Shown: piece by piece, positions 26,432 through 37,907 of the stretch
Layout: the number at the start of each line of letters is the position of its first letter
Position numbering within the stretch: the first letter of the stretch is position 1
Assembly: GCA_002682825.1 (NCBI GenBank)
Contig: NOKP01000003.1
Coordinates: 620,001-684,000 of the forward strand
Length of the DNA: 64,000 bases
Direction of reading: 5' to 3'
Origin: Neonectria sp. B-13
Taxonomy: Eukaryota > Ascomycota > Sordariomycetes > Hypocreales > Nectriaceae
Position numbers and translations under genes: made by a program
Notes under the pieces: generated by a model
The model's input: the letters and a program-made list of their open reading frames with translations, nothing else
Databases searched by the model: none
What the model was told of the DNA's origin: nothing

Positions 26432-28228
26432 ATGTCGTCTCCAACCAAGGATGTCGACGCCGCCGACTCCAAAGAGATGGGCCTAAGCCAACCTCATGAC
26501 GGCCAGCCGCCCCAATCCACCGCCGCGGCCCTCCGCAACAGCGACATCAAGTCCCCCGGAGTGATCCGCATCCAGGCCATCTCGTCGGCCATCACCACCA
26601 AGGACCGCATCTTCATCTTCTTCGGCATCTTCCTGGTCGCCTACGCCTACGGCCTCGACGGCACCGTGCGATACACCTTCCAGCCCTATGCCACCTCGTC
26701 CTTCGCGAACCACTCGCTGGTGTCGACCGTCGCCACGCTGCGAGCCGTCATCGCCGCCGCCGCCCAGCCGACGTCAGCCAAGATTGCCGATGTCTTTGGC
26801 CGTGTCGAGCTCATCTGTCTGTCCGTCTTCTTCTACGTTATCGGCACCGTGATCGAGTCCATCTCCAAGAATGTCTCGCAGTTCGCCGCCGGAGCCATCA
26901 TCTACCAGATCGGCTACACCATGATCATCCTCCTGGTCGAGGTCATCGTCGCCGACATCACCTCGACGCGAGCCCGTCTCTTCTTCAGCTACATCCCCGC
27001 GCTGCCCTTCATCATCAACACCTGGGTCAGTGGCGACATCACCCAAGCTATTCTCGACAACTCGACCTGGCATTGGGGAATCGGCATGTGGTGTATCATC
27101 TACCCAGTCTGCGCCTTGCCCCTCATCATCAGCCTGTCCGTTGTGGCCCGTCGTGCCAAGAAGCAGGGCCTTCTGGACGGCTACACCTCTACCTTTAAGC
27201 AGCTCGGGTTCCAGAACTTCTCCATCGCTCTGTTCTGGATGCTGGATGTCGTCGGCATTATCCTCATCATCGCCATCTTCGCTCTCATCCTTGTCCCCTT
27301 GACCATCGCCGGCGGTTTCCAGGCCAAGTGGAGCGATCCCCAGGTCGTTGCTCCTCTTGTCATCGGTTTCGTCTGCATTCCCGTCTTCATCTTCTGGGAG
27401 CTCCGAGCTCCTCACCCGCTGGTCCCCTTCACACTTATGAAGGACCGCGCTATTTGGGCCCCGATGGGCATTGCCATCCTGCTCAACTTTGCCTGGACCA
27501 TGCAGGGCGACTTCCTCTACACTGTGCTCATCGTGGCCTTCAACTTTAGCATCACGGCAGCCACCCGAATCACCTCGCTGTACTCTTTCGCCAGTGTCAT
27601 TACTGGAACCCTCCTCGGCCTTGTCGTCTACAAGATTCGCCGTATCAAAATGTTCATCGTCGCCGGCACTCTCCTGTTCCTTGTCGCCTTCGGTCTTCTC
27701 ATCCGCTACCGCGGCGATCCCTCCAGCTCCGGCCGGTCCGGTGTCATTGGTGCCCAGATTGTCCTTGGTATCGCCGGTGGTATGTTCCCGTACCCTGCAC
27801 AAGCCTCTCTCCAGGCTCACGTCAAGCACGAGCACCTCGCCGTCATGACTGGTCTCTATCTGGCCACTTACAACGTCGGCTCTGCCCTTGGAAATGCGGT
27901 GTCGGGAGCCATCTGGAGCCAAGTGTTGCCATCGACCTTGGGCAAGAACCTTGCTGGCATCAACGACACTCTGGCCGTCTACACGTACGGCGATCCCTTC
28001 GGCGCCGCTGCGTTGTATCCCATGGGCACGGAGGAACGCTCTGCCATCGTCGACTCGTATCAGCACGTCCAGCGCCTGTTGACCATCACCGGAATCTGTC
28101 TCTGTATCCCGCTTATTGGCTTCGCTCTGTGCATGCGCAATCCCAAACTCAACGACAAGCAGACTTTGGTTGAGGAGGATTATAAGACTAAGACCTCCGC
28201 TCCCACCAACGAGCAAGTCAGCGCCTAG
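26432..28228 (+). CDS. MFS siderophore-iron transporter
   Basis: Intronless, 598 aa. A hydrophilic N terminus of about 55 residues is followed by about 14 hydrophobic segments, the topology of the siderophore-iron transporter (SIT/ARN) branch of the major facilitator superfamily. Diagnostic stretches include [20 protein letters not shown] near TM1, [18 protein letters not shown] (motif A region), and [17 protein letters not shown] in the middle. It has the long loop before the last TM and a charged cytosolic tail. The family imports ferric hydroxamate siderophores (for example fusarinine- or ferrichrome-type) with protons at the plasma membrane. Which siderophore cannot be read from the sequence. 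No siderophore biosynthesis gene is adjacent. A long antisense frame over this gene is a composition artefact of its GC-rich third positions. Confidence 0.93.
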   Translation: MSSPTKDVDAADSKEMGLSQPHDGQPPQSTAAALRNSDIKSPGVIRIQAISSAITTKDRIFIFFGIFLVAYAYGLDGTVRYTFQPYATSSFANHSLVSTVATLRAVIAAAAQPTSAKIADVFGRVELICLSVFFYVIGTVIESISKNVSQFAAGAIIYQIGYTMIILLVEVIVADITSTRARLFFSYIPALPFIINTWVSGDITQAILDNSTWHWGIGMWCIIYPVCALPLIISLSVVARRAKKQGLLDGYTSTFKQLGFQNFSIALFWMLDVVGIILIIAIFALILVPLTIAGGFQAKWSDPQVVAPLVIGFVCIPVFIFWELRAPHPLVPFTLMKDRAIWAPMGIAILLNFAWTMQGDFLYTVLIVAFNFSITAATRITSLYSFASVITGTLLGLVVYKIRRIKMFIVAGTLLFLVAFGLLIRYRGDPSSSGRSGVIGAQIVLGIAGGMFPYPAQASLQAHVKHEHLAVMTGLYLATYNVGSALGNAVSGAIWSQVLPSTLGKNLAGINDTLAVYTYGDPFGAAALYPMGTEERSAIVDSYQHVQRLLTITGICLCIPLIGFALCMRNPKLNDKQTLVEEDYKTKTSAPTNEQVSA

Positions 28229-30340
28229 GTTGCGACCTGAAGCTGTCACCGCCTTTTGGCAAGACCGATAATTAATTCCATAATAAATAACTCCAAGTTT
28301 ACCTTGCTCTCTGCATTCCTTTTTTTCGACGTGATGTTCTTTCAGCCTCCAAGCAGTGCATGAACCTAGCGTCTTGGCCAACGCCACGTTTTCCACCCTG
28401 GTCGGCCAAGATCGCAAACAAGATCGGAAGTCTAGAATCTGCCTAGCTTACCCATGCTCTTCAATGCGGCGATATATCCGGGATGGTCTCTCACCTTGAG
28501 GCTGGGCTTCTGTAGATGGTATTTGATGGGGATGAAGCCATTTGCTAGACTTGTGTGCCTGATCAGACTGGTCAGTCATCGATTCATCGCACTGAACTCG
28601 ACACGTCCTCACGCCCAAGCGTGTGGGTGTCTCCTCAGCTCTTGTTCCGTATGTGCGCGACAACTGTTGGCACTTATACGCATCCCTCGCTCCTAGGTAT
28701 GGTTTCGGGAACTATTGTCGCACCCCATATTTTACTGAAGCTGCCCATCACTTTATTACCTCAGCGCTAGCCTAATCAATTTGAGGGCTGGACGGGATCC
28801 TTCGAGCCAAGCATTCGGCAGGGCTGTGCCGAGAATAGTAAGCACCCGTGTGAAGGTAGATACTCTCGAAAAGATAAGGCTAGTACCAGCCAGCTACGCA
28901 GGGCCCATGTCAATATGACATTGTCGTTTTTTGGAGCGAGGTTATTGGTATTGCACTTGCATTATTGATCCCATCGAATAGATCAAAACAACACAATACG
29001 TGACGAGTATCAATCATCGCACATTGGGTTCCGTGCTTACCACAAAATTCAACGGTGCGGGCGGCTATTAACTTTCCTAGTACTTTGATGGGCATATATT
29101 TTACTGCATTCGCCCTAGGCTTTGAATAACGAGACTCGACGAAATGAAACTGCAGATCAATCATTGTCACTACAGAGTCCACACATCTGTTTCTCGAGGA
29201 GATGGTGCATTCATATGCTGCCACCGGTTTCGGCTGTTGTCACCAGCTGGCATTGTGCCTCGGTTCGAGAAAACCCAAGTAGACGAGGTCCCGAGGCCAT
29301 AGGAACAGAGGCCAAACCCCCAAGCCTGTGTTGATACTCCTCCCATGAGACTGGCCGGACTTTAAACGTGACTACTACAGTGTAACACTATTTCCTCGCT
29401 TATCTGTTTGGACGTACTTGGTATGTGATTGAATCCTCGCGTCGCCCAAGAGCGCACCTAACCATCACCTGCACCGCGTCGATCACAACTCGCGACCACG
29501 GGGAAGCGGCATGCTTACGCCACTTCTATGGACAGAGTTGTCTTGCTAGCCTCTCAAACTTAATTTCTACCCAGGCTTAACAACTGATATTCCCCGAGCG
29601 GGATCTATTCCAGTTAGGCAGTTGGGGTGGCCCCTTACTATGTCTTAGCCCGTGCAGATCTATTGCCTCGGTTTGCGCCTTCACCGAGGATGTCACGCCT
29701 GAGAGAGAGAGACAAGGAGGAAAAAGAAGACGGTTTGTGTCCGTGTCCCTTGGACTTCCAGGCAACAGCTTTAAGGACGCCCGTACGTGCGACTTTCCCA
29801 CCCCATCTGCGACCCCGCGGCGTCGAAAGTAACATGACCTCAGGCAGTGCTACAGCAGCGTCGTAACGCACGAGCAAAGTCCGGGGTGACGATAGGCTGT
29901 TGAGCGGGACGCTCGCTTCCCCAGCGTAAGGCTTCAACCGAAATTACAAATTACTCCACGGTTACGACGTGCGTTGGCTGATACCGTCTGTATTTTACGG
30001 GTCTTGTTGGTGCGGCTTCAGCACCGTCCAGGTCGGATCCCCGTCGTCGGCGTGGAGGAAACAGGAGAGGCGCTCTACGCGCACGAATGTTCCCACATCT
30101 TGGCTGAGATAAACACGCATGCGCAACAAGCGGAGCGCCATTTCGAGTCAGCCTCGCCTTATCACCGGTACTAGTCGGGGGACCTGCTGAATGCAGCAAA
30201 CGGCTGGCCGTCGACGACTGGCCGTTTACGACGTCAGCCGGGATGTGGTGCTTCGTACGTCAGGACGCTCACCCACCAAATCCACCAGCCCACCTACGGG
30301 GCAACCATGACTTTAAGACATGGGGACATTTACGGAGCCG

Positions 30341-30378
30341 GGGCTCCACGGCGGCTCCAGGGCTCCACGGCGGCTCCA
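30341..30378. repeat. Perfect 19 bp tandem duplication
   Basis: GGGCTCCACGGCGGCTCCA occurs twice head to tail with no mismatch. Within each copy GGCTCCA is itself repeated. Noncoding. Confidence 0.9.
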
Positions 30379-31150
30379 CAGGCATGAGACATCCGTGATG
30401 GGTTCGTTCCTTTGGTGCGCATACAGTGGGTTTGGACGATAATAATCAGCCTGCGTGTGGAGTGCTGCTCGTGCAAAGTTACCGCGATGAGCGACGATGC
30501 AAATGAACAGAAAACTGGGAGTAGAGAAGGGGGATATTTTTTTCTACCATTGTCAGCCGTGACACGTGTGATTTGGGGGTCGAGGTGCAAGTTTTCTACA
30601 TAGTATTGATGAATAATAGCGAAAAACACCCTGCAAAGGACCCTTCGCGTTTTAAGATTAAAGTAAACCACCCGCGTTCTTTCACCTGCCGAGGCGATCT
30701 TTTTTTTTTTGGACAGCCGAGTTGCTGAGATCAGACGCGGGGTTTTCCTTGTCAGGCTTGTGCTCGCTCGTGCTTTCTCGTCAGTCTCTTGCCAGACCCG
30801 TTCGTGCTCCGCGAACAAGGGGTCGGCCCACCTTTGATAGAAAGCCGCTCGCTGGAAGGATGCACCCCATCTCCAGAAAATAATCCAAATGGTTCGATGT
30901 TTGCCGTTTGCTGTTTTGCCTCTACGTCATTGTCCGACTAAGGCAAACAGTAACACCGAGCAAAGCCGTTAGTTCTGGGGCGTGTGGGGCAATCCATGTG
31001 GACTTGGTCCGGCTTGGCAGATCTCGGACAACCAGCGGTAGGGCGGTTTTCGCGGAGCGGCTGGCGGCACGGGAATGACGACACGGAGGATCGGCGAGAA
31101 AACGTCCTCGGCTCTTGACCCTGACCGGCTTTCACTGGCCTACAGCGCCT

Positions 31151-31262
31151 TTGATAATTGGATACTGGGGTCACTGTGCCCCTTTGACACTGAACACTGG
31201 GGCGCGGAGCGAATACTGGGTCTCCTGTACCCATTGATAATGAATACTGGGCCGCCTGTGCC
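31151..31262. repeat. Degenerate tandem repeats with TTGATAATGAATACTGGG-type core
   Basis: A core reading TTGAYAMTGAAYACTGGG or GATACTGGGG, followed by CTGTRCCC, recurs three to four times with variable spacing of about 30-50 bp. It lies upstream of the sugar transporter leader. Confidence 0.6.
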
Positions 31263-31776
31263 CTTCACTGTCCTCCACTGGCCCGCACGATTCATGAACT
31301 CGCTGCCCCCCGGCCGAGCTTCCACTTCCACTTTGCGGGTTGTCCCCACTGGTGGAGTAACTACTGGAGACTGGAGTTGGACCCCTGGCGATACAACTCT
31401 CGCGGGCCAACCTGCGTCAACGACGACCAACGTCATGGGAGAAGATCATCTTCAGACATGGTTATCCTTGTGGGTCGTCCCATGAACTTCCGTGTTAAAG
31501 AGATTTTCCAGCTTTTTATTCGTCTTGTCCTTCCTTGTCCTTGCCGCCCAAGTCATAGGTATATGAACCCGAACCAGGTGCTTCCCGGCTTGTGAAAGCT
31601 CCATTTTCCCCTCCTTCTTTCTATATAACAAGCCTGAGCTTGACCCTCCATCGAGCGCTTTATGATTATTCTGCTTTACAAGTCGATACCCCTTCATCAA
31701 GCACAGCCGGACTTGCTTGCTACTACTACTTCTTTGGCATCCTAGGCTTGCCTTTTGCCCTTTACAACTGCCCAGC

Positions 31777-33529
31777 ATGGCGCCTCCCACCTTTGCAGGC
31801 TTCTCTGGGAACCGCCTGTCGCTGGCCATCTCCACGGTGGCCACGACGGGCTTCCTCCTCTTCGGTTACGACCAAGGAGTCATGAGCGGTATCATCTCTG
31901 CTCCTGAATTCAACGACTACTTCCCGGCAACCTACGGCGAGACGATGCAGGGTCTCGTCACGGCCATCTACGAAATCGGCTGCCTGATGGGCGCCATGTT
32001 CATTCTCGCCGTCGGCGATCTCCTGGGCCGCCGAAGAGCCATGATCCTCGGTGGAATCATTATGATCCTGGGCGTCCTCATCCAAATCAGCTGTGTCAAA
32101 GGTCACCAACAGCTCGCACAGCTCATCATCGGTCGTGTCATCACTGGTGTCGGAAACGGCATCAACACCTCGACCATCCCTACCTACCAGGCCGAATGCA
32201 GTAAAACCTCCAACCGTGGTCTTCTCATCTGTATCGAAGGTGGCGTCATCGCCTTCGGTACCCTCATCGCGTACTGGATCGACTACGGTGCCTCATACGG
32301 AAACGCTGACCTCGTCTGGCGCTTCCCCATTGCCTTCCAGATCCTCTTTGGTCTGATCCTCTCCATCTCCATGGTCTGGCTGCCCGAGTCTCCCCGATGG
32401 CTGCTCACCCACGAGCGATACGAAGATGCCGAGAAGGTCATTGCCGCTATCCGTGGCTACGAAATCGACAGCCATGAGACCAAGATGGAGCGAGATGTCA
32501 TCCTTGACTCCATCCGCGCCTCAGGTTTCTCCGGACAGAAGAGCACACCCGTCAAGGCCCTCTTCACCAACGGAAAGACTCAGCACTTCCGCCGTATGCT
32601 TCTCGGCTCCGGTGCCCAGTTCATGCAACAGGTCGGTGGATGCAACGCTGTCATTTACTACTTCCCTATTCTCTTCCAGGAGTCCATTGGCGAGACCAAG
32701 AACATGTCTCTGCTGCTGGGTGGTGTCAACATGATTGTCTACAGCATCTTCGCCACGGCTTCATGGTTCCTCATTGAGCGAGTTGGTCGCCGTAAGCTTC
32801 TACTCTGGGGCACTGCCGGCCAGATGTTGTCCATGGTTCTTGTCTTTTCCTGTTTGATCCCTGGCACCAAAGCCGCTGCCAGGGGCGCTGCCGTCGGTCT
32901 CTTCACCTACATCGCCTCGTTTGGTGCCACCTGGTTGCCTCTTCCTTGGCTCTACCCCGCCGAGATCAACCCTCTCAAGACCCGATCCAAGGCCAACGCC
33001 GTCTCGACTTGCACCAACTGGCTGTTCAATTTCCTCATTGTGTAAGTTTCCTCACTTGATGGTGTTTCAGCAACGTTACTAACAAAGAGCACAGCATGGT
33101 GGTGCCTATTATGATCAAGCGCATCAGCTGGGGAACCTATCTGTTCTTCGCGGTTGTTAACGCTTGCTTCTTCCCCGTCCTCTACCTGTTCTACCCCGAG
33201 GTAAGTTTTCAAAAGAGCCGAACCAGTCATAGAGAATCGCAACTGACTTTTACCAGACCGCCAACCGTTCTCTCGAGGAGATCGACATCATCTTTGCCAA
33301 GGGTTACGTCGAGAACATTTCTTACGTCAAGGCCGCCAAGGAGATGCCGTTCCTTACTCAGGAAGAGGTCGAGGCGGAGGCCATTCGCCTTGGCCTGTTC
33401 GATACCGCTAGCCGGGGGGCCTTGACTGAAAAGGCACCTGCGGATGATAGCGCCGAAGACCCACCAGTTGATTCCAGCTCTGAGAAGGGACGAACCTTTG
33501 AGAATGAGGGTGACAAGAAGAACCTTTGA
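31777..33529 (+). CDS. MFS sugar transporter (STL1/hexose type)
   Basis: Proton-coupled sugar or polyol uptake at the plasma membrane. Exons 31777-33041, 33095-33200 and 33257-33529 give 547 aa with 12 predicted membrane segments. Sugar-porter signatures: FGYDQGVMSGI in TM1, GRRRAMILGG after TM2, PESPRWL after TM6, QQVGGCNAVIYYFP in TM7, ERVGRRKLLLWG, and PAEINPLKTRSKANA before TM11. The start MAPPTFAGFSGN is the family-like one. An in-frame upstream ATG would add 20 unlikely residues. The TM1 and N-terminal text resembles STL1-like and low-affinity hexose transporters, so the substrate (hexose, glycerol or another) is open. The C-terminal tail (about 60 residues) is acidic and cytosolic. Confidence 0.94.
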
Positions 33530-34810
33530 ACATCTAAGGACACAGTCTTGAGTTGATTCGGTTTGAGTCGAATAGTCTAACAACAATGAGTTGTTGAGGC
33601 AGGACGTTTTATTATTAGAAGAAAGAAGGATTGGAGTGTCCAATGCTTTATCGCTTGTTAGTCTAGAACATAGGGCATCCCTTAGAGAAGTGGCAAGTAG
33701 CCTCCGTGATACCCATGAATTGAGATGCCTTAGAAAGAGGAAAAACATATGCTTGAGTGAAAACATGCTGATTCAGTGTGAATTGTTTTGCGGCGGTAGA
33801 CTACATCAACAGCTTTACTCATGCAATACGCTGACCTATGTGAGCTGATTTTCTGAGATTAGTAGTTGCCTATATGACTGAGGAAGTTAAAATTGTCAAT
33901 GTTTGACGTAATAATAAATTGGAACCTTATTTGAACTAGCTGAGCCTTTTTTGACTAGGCACTGGAAGTTTGAGACGACATGGATGTAGACGGCTTGGAG
34001 GTACTAACTTTGAAGCAGTGGAAGCCTTCGATGAAATATTTTCGGAGGTGTAGGATGTCTCCGTCTGAGGTACTCGAGTGGCCGTGGCAGGTTCAACCTT
34101 TGTCAGTCGGGCTCCCAGTCGTCGTTATCATCATGAGTCAGAGACTCGTGCCTAAAGAGGAAACTGTTACAAGGTCAACCCACCTCTCATATCTATTTAT
34201 ATTCGTAGCATTTGCGTATGGAATGATTCTGGTATCGTCGAAAGATATATTGCGGTTCGTACCACATTAAACCCCAGATCTTGTACTTTTTCTCTTCTCA
34301 CCTTGACGTATCGCCTGTCTATAAAGTCTCGAAAGACTCTAGTTCTTGCTAGATAGAACAAGGCACAGGGGGTGAGTCCTTGTGGTCCGAGGACCTAGTT
34401 GAAAGCCATTGTGGAAGTAGGCACCCTAGGAAACCATCATGATGCTTACTGTAAGTTGTATAAGTAGTATGAATTAATATGAGCAGGGGTTTAAGCAACT
34501 GCCAACAAGGCTGAATGAACAGAGTGCCAGTAAAATGCGATAAAATGCCAAGACGGCTGACCGGCCATCCCCCTGGCACACCCCAGACCAGAAATACAAG
34601 GGGCAACCAATAGTGGAGATGTCGTGTTTCTATTCGGGCTTGATGTTTTATTGCCGCGACAAAAGTATACAGGAGACTTTTATCCATCATCACATCAGCC
34701 TCCGACTACAAGAATTCCAGTCAGGCCCTCGCGAGCCCTTCTTCTGAGCTGTTAGTCTCAACTTGATTAATTCCCACCCCCGGGGCCTTCTTTCTGGAGT
34801 GCTTAGCATC
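33530..34810. other. Intergenic, no supported gene
   Basis: Moderately AT-rich, with only short frames and no recognisable protein. It includes the sugar transporter 3' region and the upstream region of the secreted protein gene at 34811. Confidence 0.5.
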
Positions 34811-35641
34811 ATGCTGGCCTTCTCGCGCCGGCTGACCTCCCTGGCCTGTTGGTTCCTCCTGACCGCCGTCGAGGCCGCCACAAGCAAGACTCCGAGCATC
34901 CTAGAAGTCGACTTGGTGTTCCCGCACAACGAGACGTATGCGCCATCACCGCTCATGCCCATCGTCTTTGCTGTCCAAAACCCCGTTTTCACGCACCCCC
35001 TCATCGCTGAGATTTCGTTGAACGTGTGGGACCGCAACAACTTCAGCGAGTCTGCCGCCAGCGCCTCCTGGGACCTGAGATGGGTCAACTCCTCCACCCA
35101 AGACCCTTACTTTGCATACCGCGGCTTTCACCATCCATTTGACACTGATGGTAGTTGGATGATTGTTTGGCGCCTGAGGTGGGGCAACTGCAGCGAGGAC
35201 CCTGCTGACCTATCTAATTACCCCGAGTTCGAGGGCAACAGCGCGGGTGGTACTCTCGTCTTCACCACCAGCAAAAACTCGTCGCAGAAGGTTGATCTCA
35301 TTGCCGCAACCAACAAGGAGACCTGTTCCGATTCTCCAGGAGTCGCTATCAACATTACAGACACGCTGGAGGTCCCCGCTTCGTGGGGCGACTGGGATGG
35401 CGGTGAATCCTGTGTAGTTATCGCATCCGCCGCTCCCACGCCGGACCCTTGCCAGGTCAAGATAGATGCCGCGGTTGCGTCAAGCATCTCTTCAGCCATC
35501 ACGTCTCGGGCGTGCCTTGCCACGAACCCACCAGTCAGCTGCCCATCCGAAGATGACGAGAGTGCTGCGCAGCGCCTGGTTGTCTGCGGTGCGGCATGCG
35601 TAACCGCTGCACTCGGCGGGCTGTGTTACATTCTGATGTGA
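34811..35641 (+). CDS. Secreted protein, DUF7136-like
   Basis: Single exon, 276 aa. The start at 34811 is chosen because it opens a signal peptide (MLAFSRRLTSLACWFLLTAVEA). An in-frame ATG 48 bases upstream would bury that peptide. The mature region begins ILEVDLVFPHNETYAPSP and continues LMPIVFAVQNPVFT, a pattern I associate with the fungal DUF7136 family of small secreted proteins. Several N-glycosylation sequons (NET, NFS, NSS, NCS, NIT) and eight or so cysteines are visible. The C terminus ends in a hydrophobic stretch (VVCGAACVTAALGGLCYILM) suggesting a GPI anchor or membrane tail. No enzymatic motif is visible and function is unknown. Confidence 0.85.
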   Translation: MLAFSRRLTSLACWFLLTAVEAATSKTPSILEVDLVFPHNETYAPSPLMPIVFAVQNPVFTHPLIAEISLNVWDRNNFSESAASASWDLRWVNSSTQDPYFAYRGFHHPFDTDGSWMIVWRLRWGNCSEDPADLSNYPEFEGNSAGGTLVFTTSKNSSQKVDLIAATNKETCSDSPGVAINITDTLEVPASWGDWDGGESCVVIASAAPTPDPCQVKIDAAVASSISSAITSRACLATNPPVSCPSEDDESAAQRLVVCGAACVTAALGGLCYILM

Positions 35642-36952
35642 ACATGCTCTTCATCCTGTTGGTGGTTTGGTTTCTTTTCAGTTCCTGCATGTACTTTCCT
35701 CTATGTACTGTAGTTCTCTGTCTGCACCTTCTTTCTCTTTCGCTATTTCCGGACCGGCTGGTCAGGTGCCTCGCAAAGCGGTCATGAGAGAACCATTTTT
35801 ATTGATCGGAAAGTACATTTGTGTTTGTTCTCATAGCTCATCAGCTAGAGTATACCCAGCTCTAAGGATACCTCGAATGTTGGAAGAAGTACAACGTTCA
35901 CACGTAAGGCTCAACCTGGTTTCCTGAATGATGATCACTATCAAAGCACCTCACATGATTGAGTTACTGATTGGTTCTGCCGTTGCAATGTGCCTGTCGA
36001 GAGCGCGGAATTTAACCTTGTTGGGTGTAAGTCAGGTGCAATAGAAAGTGGCTTTTGTGGGTGCTGCACAGCATATATATCCCTGTTGGCAATGCCTGTA
36101 CATTCTGCACGGGCACGCAGTATAATCAAGCTTATTTCTTTCTCAAACCTAAACTATTGCCGTGCCTGGTATCACCCGTGCAGCCCGACAGTATGCCTGG
36201 TAGTAGTCTGGCTGAGTCAAGGAACCAACAGACCAACAGCTGCCGAGGCTTTCAACTAAACTCACAAGGAGTGCCAGTAAGAGACATTCATAATACGAGG
36301 ACCATCAGCTGTCGTAATTCGAATGACCTTTTGCTCCATCTCGCACTACTCTTCTAAGCTGCAACCTACCCTTTCCTAGTTTACTACTAGGTATCTGATA
36401 CATTGTTTAATTTAAAATGAAGAGAGTTTCTGTCTGGTAAACATCCCAGTGCGTGAAGCCCAAGTTGCCGGTTTGTCAGGAATAGGATTAGTTTTAGGGG
36501 CTTGGGGGCTACTAAGACCTCCTCGGGTTAGTGTACGCTCAGTGGAAATGTAGCTGATACATGAGGCTATCGGTACGCGTACCGATGTCTGTTGGTGATG
36601 ATAGCATTACTACTGCCTATCTTTAATCACCTAGGATGCTCGGGAGAAGGGTGTGGCCGACAACCATCTGAGGTGTGGATTAGCAATTGACAACAAGAGT
36701 GAATTGGGCTTGGCTTCGGCTTCGTATGCCTTGTGATGAAGTAAGACGGTGAATTGAGCGTTGAGGCGAGTTCGGATTAAAGCAAGGAGGAAGAACTCCG
36801 AGAGAGTACAAAAACCGCTCAACAGTTCCTCTGTCTCTTTGAAAATTTCCATAAATTGTATCCTTCACTTACCTTTCCCCCATTTCTTAACCTTGCCATT
36901 CCTACCATCCTTTCAGTTATTAAGGTCTCCACCAGGGGCCCGTTGCTCAACC
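35642..36952. other. Intergenic, no supported gene
   Basis: AT-richer stretch with short frames only. It precedes the chitinase relic, and its final 120 bases look like that gene's former leader (CT-rich before the ATG at 36953). Confidence 0.5.
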
Positions 36953-37270
36953 ATGGTGGCTCTATCCTGGTTCACGACGGTACTCGGGGCTGCTGGCCTG
37001 TTGATGTCCGCCAATGTAGCCATGTGAAGACCAGGAGCCAGACAGGGTGTAGCCCATACTGCCGCGATCTCGATACCGCCCGAGCGATGCGGTGTTTCCG
37101 GGCTAAGCTCGGGAACCTGGTCGGTCTATCAAAACTTCAAGCAGATCAAGACTTGCTAACAGACCGTGCTTTACGACTTTTCTCCCTATGACCCAGTTGA
37201 CGACGAGGCTATCAAACATCGTATCCATGCTTGTGCGTCATTTGACCCTGTTTATAATCGTTCGGCTGTG
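36953..37270 (+). pseudogene. Relic of the N terminus of a GH18 (killer-toxin-like) chitinase
   Basis: The ATG at 36953 opens a signal-peptide-like segment (MVALSWFTTVLGAAGLLMSA) that hits TGA at 37025. The next frame reads GCSPYCRDLD, like the Cys-containing start of the mature domain. From 37106 a third frame reads SSGTWSVYQNFKQIKTC, is broken by TAA at 37157, then continues with QTVLYDFSPYDPVDDEA and HRIHACASF. This last text matches the region just upstream of the GH18 catalytic domain in fungal subgroup C chitinases, where a W-x-VY-x-NF and a LFDFS..NPVDD element are typical. The catalytic domain itself is absent downstream. At least two frame changes and two stops make this a dead fragment. 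Confidence 0.65.
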
Positions 37271-37907
37271 AGGAAAGTGGAGACATGAAACAATTTACAT
37301 CCTTGTACCAACAAGTTGTTCGTTAGATATGCCCTCATCTTGATGACTGTGCAGATGTGGATGGAACCTTGTGTCGATTTGGTCCGGGGTTTGTACAGTA
37401 ATTAGGAGCTCTTTCGGGTACGAAATGCAAGCTGACTGCTGGGACAACGCATTGATCAGCGTTGCAGGCAAGTATGTGCCTTGATAGGCAGATCAGTAGA
37501 GCACATCTAGTATTGATGCTCCCCAAACGGGGTAGGATTTCTGACAGTCTCCTCCCAGACACCAACCAAGTGCGATATTTGCAGCTGCGATGCGACTTAG
37601 TTTCTCACCTCACCTCCAAAAAAAAACCGCAAGCTGCAGACCTTTGACACCCCTGCTTGGACGGTGGCACAGCTGAAATTAGTCGACTGATGCATCCTGA
37701 AGGTGATTCGCCAGAGACCCCAGCACGCTGAGCTGGTCGGCCTCCAATGGGGCTATGGGGGGATGCAACATGGCGAGCGGCACACTGCTGCATGGTGCTA
37801 AACAGGTAAGCATAAATTAGTTCATCTTATAAATAGAGAGAAGAGTCCGTTCTCCCTCGCTAGTTCCTGGGCGTGGCTTCTCGAATCCGACGTGGTACGA
37901 CGACAGG
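37271..37907. other. Intergenic, no supported gene
   Basis: Short region between the chitinase relic and the GPI-repeat protein gene. No coding sequence is seen. The last 60 bases are the leader of the gene at 37908. Confidence 0.5.

Larger units (their letters stand above)
28229..31776. other. 3.5 kb intergenic region, repeats only
   Basis: No supported gene. Short frames on both strands lack recognisable domains. It contains a perfect 19 bp tandem duplication (30341-30378) and a degenerate tandem region (31151-31262). From about 31,480 the + strand becomes the CT-rich leader of the sugar transporter gene, with a TATA-like CTATATAA at about 31620. Confidence 0.5.

Noticed and set aside
26774..28417. 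547-codon open frame antisense to the siderophore transporter
   Set aside because: Low-complexity Gly/Asp/Glu composition produced by the strong third-position bias of the real + strand gene. No domain or start context.
33227..33766. 179-codon frame antisense to the last exon of the sugar transporter
   Set aside because: Shadow frame over a well-supported spliced gene, with no domain.
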